From positions 6,758,001-6,822,000 of the forward strand of contig NZ_CP069526.1 in the NCBI RefSeq assembly GCF_016889705.1: a stretch of 64,000 bases of DNA, read 5' to 3'. The first letter of the stretch is position 1. Each line of letters starts with the position of its first letter. The DNA comes from Amycolatopsis sp. FDAARGOS 1241 (GTDB taxonomy: Bacteria > Actinomycetota > Actinomycetes > Mycobacteriales > Pseudonocardiaceae). Of the stretch, positions 61,494 to 64,000 are shown piece after piece. The notes below the pieces were generated by a model, which worked only from the letters and a program-made list of their open reading frames with translations, was not told the origin of the DNA and made no database searches. The translations under genes and the position numbers were made by a program.

Positions 61494-63536
61494 GTGACAC
61501 GCACGCACCCCAGTCTCGTCGGCACGCTGCTCGAACGCCGCTACCGGGTGGACCGGCTGCTGGCCCGGGGCGGGATGTCGGCGGTCTACCGGGGTGTGGA
61601 CACTCGGCTGGACCGGCAGGTCGCGATCAAGATCATGGATCCCCGCTTCGCCGACGACCGGTCGTTCGTGGACCGGTTCGTGCGCGAAGCGCGGTCGGCA
61701 GCGCAGCTGCATCACCCGAACGTGGTAGCCGTGCACGATCAGGGTTTCGACGTCCCCGCGGGCGAGGAAAGCGGGCTCGCGTTCCTCGTGATGGAGCTCG
61801 TGGACGGCGGGACGTTGCGCGATCTGCTGGCCGAGCAGGGCCGTCTCGACGTGGCGCTCGCGCTGAGCATCGCCGAGCCCGTTCTGTCGGCCCTGGCGGC
61901 CGCGCACGCCGCCGGCCTGGTGCACCGCGACGTGAAGCCGGAGAACGTGCTCATCGGCCGCAGCAGCGGTGCCCTTTCGGGCGGTGTGGTGAAGGTCGGC
62001 GACTTCGGCCTGGTCCGCGCCGTCGCCAGCGCGGGCACCACGAGCTCGAGCGTCATCCTCGGCACCGTCGCCTACCTCTCCCCGGAGCAGGTGACGACGG
62101 GCGCCGCAGCAGCGCGCGGCGACGTGTACTCAACCGGGATCCTGCTGTACGAGATGCTCACCGGCGCCACGCCCTACACCGGGGACACCCCGCTGTCCGT
62201 CGCCTATCGGCACGTGAACGACGACGTGCCGCGCCCGAGCGAGCTGCGCCCGGACCTGCCACCCGCGCTCGACGAGCTGATCCTGCGCGCCACCCGCCGC
62301 GACCCCGAGCAACGCCCGGCCGACGCCGGGGCGTTCCTCGCGCAACTGCAGGCCGTGCGCGCGGAGCTGGGCCTGCAGCCCGTGCCGATTCCCGTACCCC
62401 CGCCGCCGGACGGCGACCGCATGTCCGACGCCGAGCGCACGATGCCGCGCATCCCGGTGGCCGAGCGGACCATACCCGTCTCGGGGCCGCAGGGCACCCG
62501 GGCGCTGACCCGGGCCGTGCCCGTCGGGCCGCCGCCGTCGCCGCCCACCGGCCAGCAGGCCGTGGCCCCGCCGCCACCACCACCGCGGCCGCGTTCGCAT
62601 GCCCGCACCGAGAACGCGCCGAAGCCCCGCGACCGGCGCAAGATGATCGCACTGGTGGCGCTGGGCGTGCTGGTGCTGGGCGGGCTCATCGGCGCGTTCG
62701 CCTTCATCCTCAGCGAATCGGCCCCCACCACGGCGGCCGTGCCCAAGCTCGTGGGCCTGACGCAGGCCGAAGCCGGGGACAAGCTGCGCGCGGCGAGCCT
62801 CACGCCGAAGTACACCCAGGAATTCAGCAACACCGTCCCGGCCAACATCGTGGTCGAGGTGGACCCGGCCGAAGGCACGCAGCTGGAGAAGGACGCGACC
62901 GTGTCGGTGGTCGTGTCCAAGGGCCGGCCGGTGGTGCCGAACATCCAGGTCGGCACCCCGCTGGCCGACGCGACGAAGGCGGTCCAGGCCCAACAGCTCA
63001 CCCTTGTCCAGGGCACGCCGGCGTTCAGTGACACGGCGCCGCAGGGCACCGTCGTGAGCGTCAGCCCGGCGGCGGGCACACCGGTGAACATCGGCGGCCA
63101 GGTCACCGTGGTCCTGTCGAAGGGCCCGGAACCGCTTCCGCCGGTCCCGGACGTGACGGGCCGGCCGAAGGCCGAGGCGTTCCAGCTGCTGCAGCAGGCC
63201 GGATTCCAGCCGGTGGACGGCGGCGAGGAGTTCTCCCAGACGATCCCCGCGGGCGGGGTCACGCGCACCGACCCGCCGGCGAACTCGCCGGGCAGCAAGC
63301 AGGTCAGGGTCTTCGTCTCCAACTCCGTGCAGGTGCCCGACGTGCGGTTCAAGCAGTTCGACGAGGCCGAGCAGATCCTCAAGCAGGCCGGGCTCGACGT
63401 CGACAAGCAGGGTGGCGGCGGCGGACGCGGCCACGGCGGCGGGGGCGGCTTCAACTTCGTGTTCCAACAGGACCCGCAGCCCGGTTCGCTGGTGCCCAAG
63501 GGCACGAAGGTGAAGATCCGGGGCTTCGGCGGATGA
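61494..63536 (+). CDS. pknL: Serine/threonine protein kinase with PASTA repeats (PknL-like)
   Basis: A 680-residue membrane kinase. The kinase domain (about 17-285) has the G-loop ARGGMSAVYRG, Lys46, HRDVKPEN (from 144), DFG (170-172) and activation-loop GTVAYLSPEQ. A Pro-rich juxtamembrane segment leads to one transmembrane helix (384-406). Four PASTA repeats follow (about 414-477, 478-548, 549-616, 617-680). The last is split by a Gly-rich insert (GGGGGRGHGGGGGF). The divergent Rv2175c-like gene supports PknL identity. PASTA domains probably sense peptidoglycan fragments. It overlaps the next gene by 4 nt. Confidence 0.93.
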   Translation: MTRTHPSLVGTLLERRYRVDRLLARGGMSAVYRGVDTRLDRQVAIKIMDPRFADDRSFVDRFVREARSAAQLHHPNVVAVHDQGFDVPAGEESGLAFLVMELVDGGTLRDLLAEQGRLDVALALSIAEPVLSALAAAHAAGLVHRDVKPENVLIGRSSGALSGGVVKVGDFGLVRAVASAGTTSSSVILGTVAYLSPEQVTTGAAAARGDVYSTGILLYEMLTGATPYTGDTPLSVAYRHVNDDVPRPSELRPDLPPALDELILRATRRDPEQRPADAGAFLAQLQAVRAELGLQPVPIPVPPPPDGDRMSDAERTMPRIPVAERTIPVSGPQGTRALTRAVPVGPPPSPPTGQQAVAPPPPPPRPRSHARTENAPKPRDRRKMIALVALGVLVLGGLIGAFAFILSESAPTTAAVPKLVGLTQAEAGDKLRAASLTPKYTQEFSNTVPANIVVEVDPAEGTQLEKDATVSVVVSKGRPVVPNIQVGTPLADATKAVQAQQLTLVQGTPAFSDTAPQGTVVSVSPAAGTPVNIGGQVTVVLSKGPEPLPPVPDVTGRPKAEAFQLLQQAGFQPVDGGEEFSQTIPAGGVTRTDPPANSPGSKQVRVFVSNSVQVPDVRFKQFDEAEQILKQAGLDVDKQGGGGGRGHGGGGGFNFVFQQDPQPGSLVPKGTKVKIRGFGG

Positions 63537-63742
63537 TCGGCAGCCGCGGTCGCATCACGGGCGCCGTCGGTCCCGGCCTGATCGGTGAGGTGCTGCTCAG
63601 CGTGCGCGGCGGAACCGAGGCGTTCTACGCGTACGCGGCCGACCCCGAAGCCCGATTCCCCACCGGGACACAGGTCCTCGTGGTGGATTTCGAACCCCCG
63701 CGGACGGTTTACGTCGAACGGTGGCAACCCCTGCGGCCGTAG
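63533..63742 (+). CDS. Small NfeD-like/OB-fold protein
   Basis: A 69-residue beta-rich protein: IGSRGRITGAVGPGLIGEVL, TEAFYAYAADPEARFPTGTQ and VLVVDFEPPRTVYVERW. This pattern resembles the C-terminal OB-fold domain of NfeD proteins, without the membrane part. It overlaps the kinase stop (ATGA) and precedes a SPFH protein. NfeD-SPFH linkage is common, which supports the call, but the family match is by pattern only. Confidence 0.65.
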   Translation: MIGSRGRITGAVGPGLIGEVLLSVRGGTEAFYAYAADPEARFPTGTQVLVVDFEPPRTVYVERWQPLRP

Positions 63743-63789
63743 CTGCGTCGAAGAGGCGCCAACAACCGAAAATCGGGCTGCGAGGGGTT

Positions 63790-64000
63790 ATGGAAATCTG
63801 GCTCATCGTCGTGATCGCGGTGGTAGCCGTGATCGTGCTGTTCGGCCTCCTGCGGGTGCTGTACAAGGTCGCGGAGCCGAACGAGGCGCTCATCATCTCG
63901 GGGTGGGGGATCCGGGTCGAGCGCACCGAGACCGCCGACAGCCTCGGCTTCAAGATCGTGACCGGCCGAGGGGTCAACGTGATCCCCGGCTTCCAGACCG
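63790..64000 (+). CDS. SPFH/flotillin-like membrane protein, N-terminal part
   Basis: The first 70 residues are visible. An N-terminal membrane anchor (MEIWLIVVIAVVAVIVLFGL) is followed by VLYKVAEPNEALIISGWGIR and the start of the SPFH domain (TGRGVNVIPGFQT). Flotillin-like proteins scaffold membrane microdomains. The gene runs off the window. GAGGGG lies upstream of the ATG, and the NfeD-like gene precedes it. Confidence 0.85.
   Translation, partial: MEIWLIVVIAVVAVIVLFGLLRVLYKVAEPNEALIISGWGIRVERTETADSLGFKIVTGRGVNVIPGFQT

Overview
The window is very G+C-rich actinobacterial chromosome, most likely from the Pseudonocardiales (Amycolatopsis-like). Three things point there: SOS boxes of the CGAAC-N4-GTTCG type, many start codons placed at the predicted +1 of a TANNNT -10 box (leaderless messages), and gene order shared with mycobacteria and corynebacteria. 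Identities come from motif and family recognition by eye; no database search was run.

Layout. 1-14.3 kb: hflX (partial), a winged-helix regulator divergent from an MFS transporter, an archaeal-type valS, dapF, miaA, a DUF349 protein, a ~0.7 kb degenerate repeat array, a small membrane protein, miaB, then a TAXI binding lipoprotein with a two-component system. 14.6-18 kb: a gluABCD-type amino-acid ABC transporter. 18-25.2 kb: a DUF4037 protein, an amidohydrolase, a nucleotidyltransferase gene with an apparent frameshift, and an Sdh1-type succinate dehydrogenase operon with its small leader gene. 25.3-28.1 kb: a divergent control region with two CRP-like sites, then edd-eda (Entner-Doudoroff). 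28.1-32.6 kb: recX, a duplicated spacer, recA with SOS and PafBC-type promoter elements, DUF3046 and a membrane-anchored Hsp70-like protein. 32.6-39.8 kb: a structured intergenic region, an ACS-type MFS transporter, lhr and def.

39.8-53 kb is the accessory part. It holds a decayed exported NTF2-like gene and a decayed IclR gene, an AT-richer spacer, an ABC-2 exporter with a large secreted beta-propeller/phosphoesterase, carboxylesterase and GntR remnants, a VOC protein with a low-complexity insertion, an HEPN-family gene under a perfect SOS box, YbaK and GNAT genes, a truncated EamA transporter, and a spacer carrying a 216-bp tandem duplication. 53-64 kb returns to housekeeping and pigment genes: a DUF885 peptidase-like protein, metF, a MerB-like protein, a tightly overlapped crtE-crtI-crtB cassette, a LLM oxidoreductase, the Rv2175c-like/PknL pair, and an NfeD-like/SPFH pair cut by the window end.

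Functional themes are tRNA modification and charging (miaA, miaB, valS, ybaK, def), the DNA damage response (recA, recX, lhr, HEPN gene), central carbon metabolism (sdh1, edd-eda), glutamate-type uptake and carotenoid synthesis. The best candidates for undescribed biology are the SOS-controlled HEPN gene with its 17-bp leader hairpin, the long inverted repeat at 32.6 kb, the three-hairpin leader of the DUF349 gene, and the repeat arrays at 8.4-9.1 kb and 52.4-53.0 kb.
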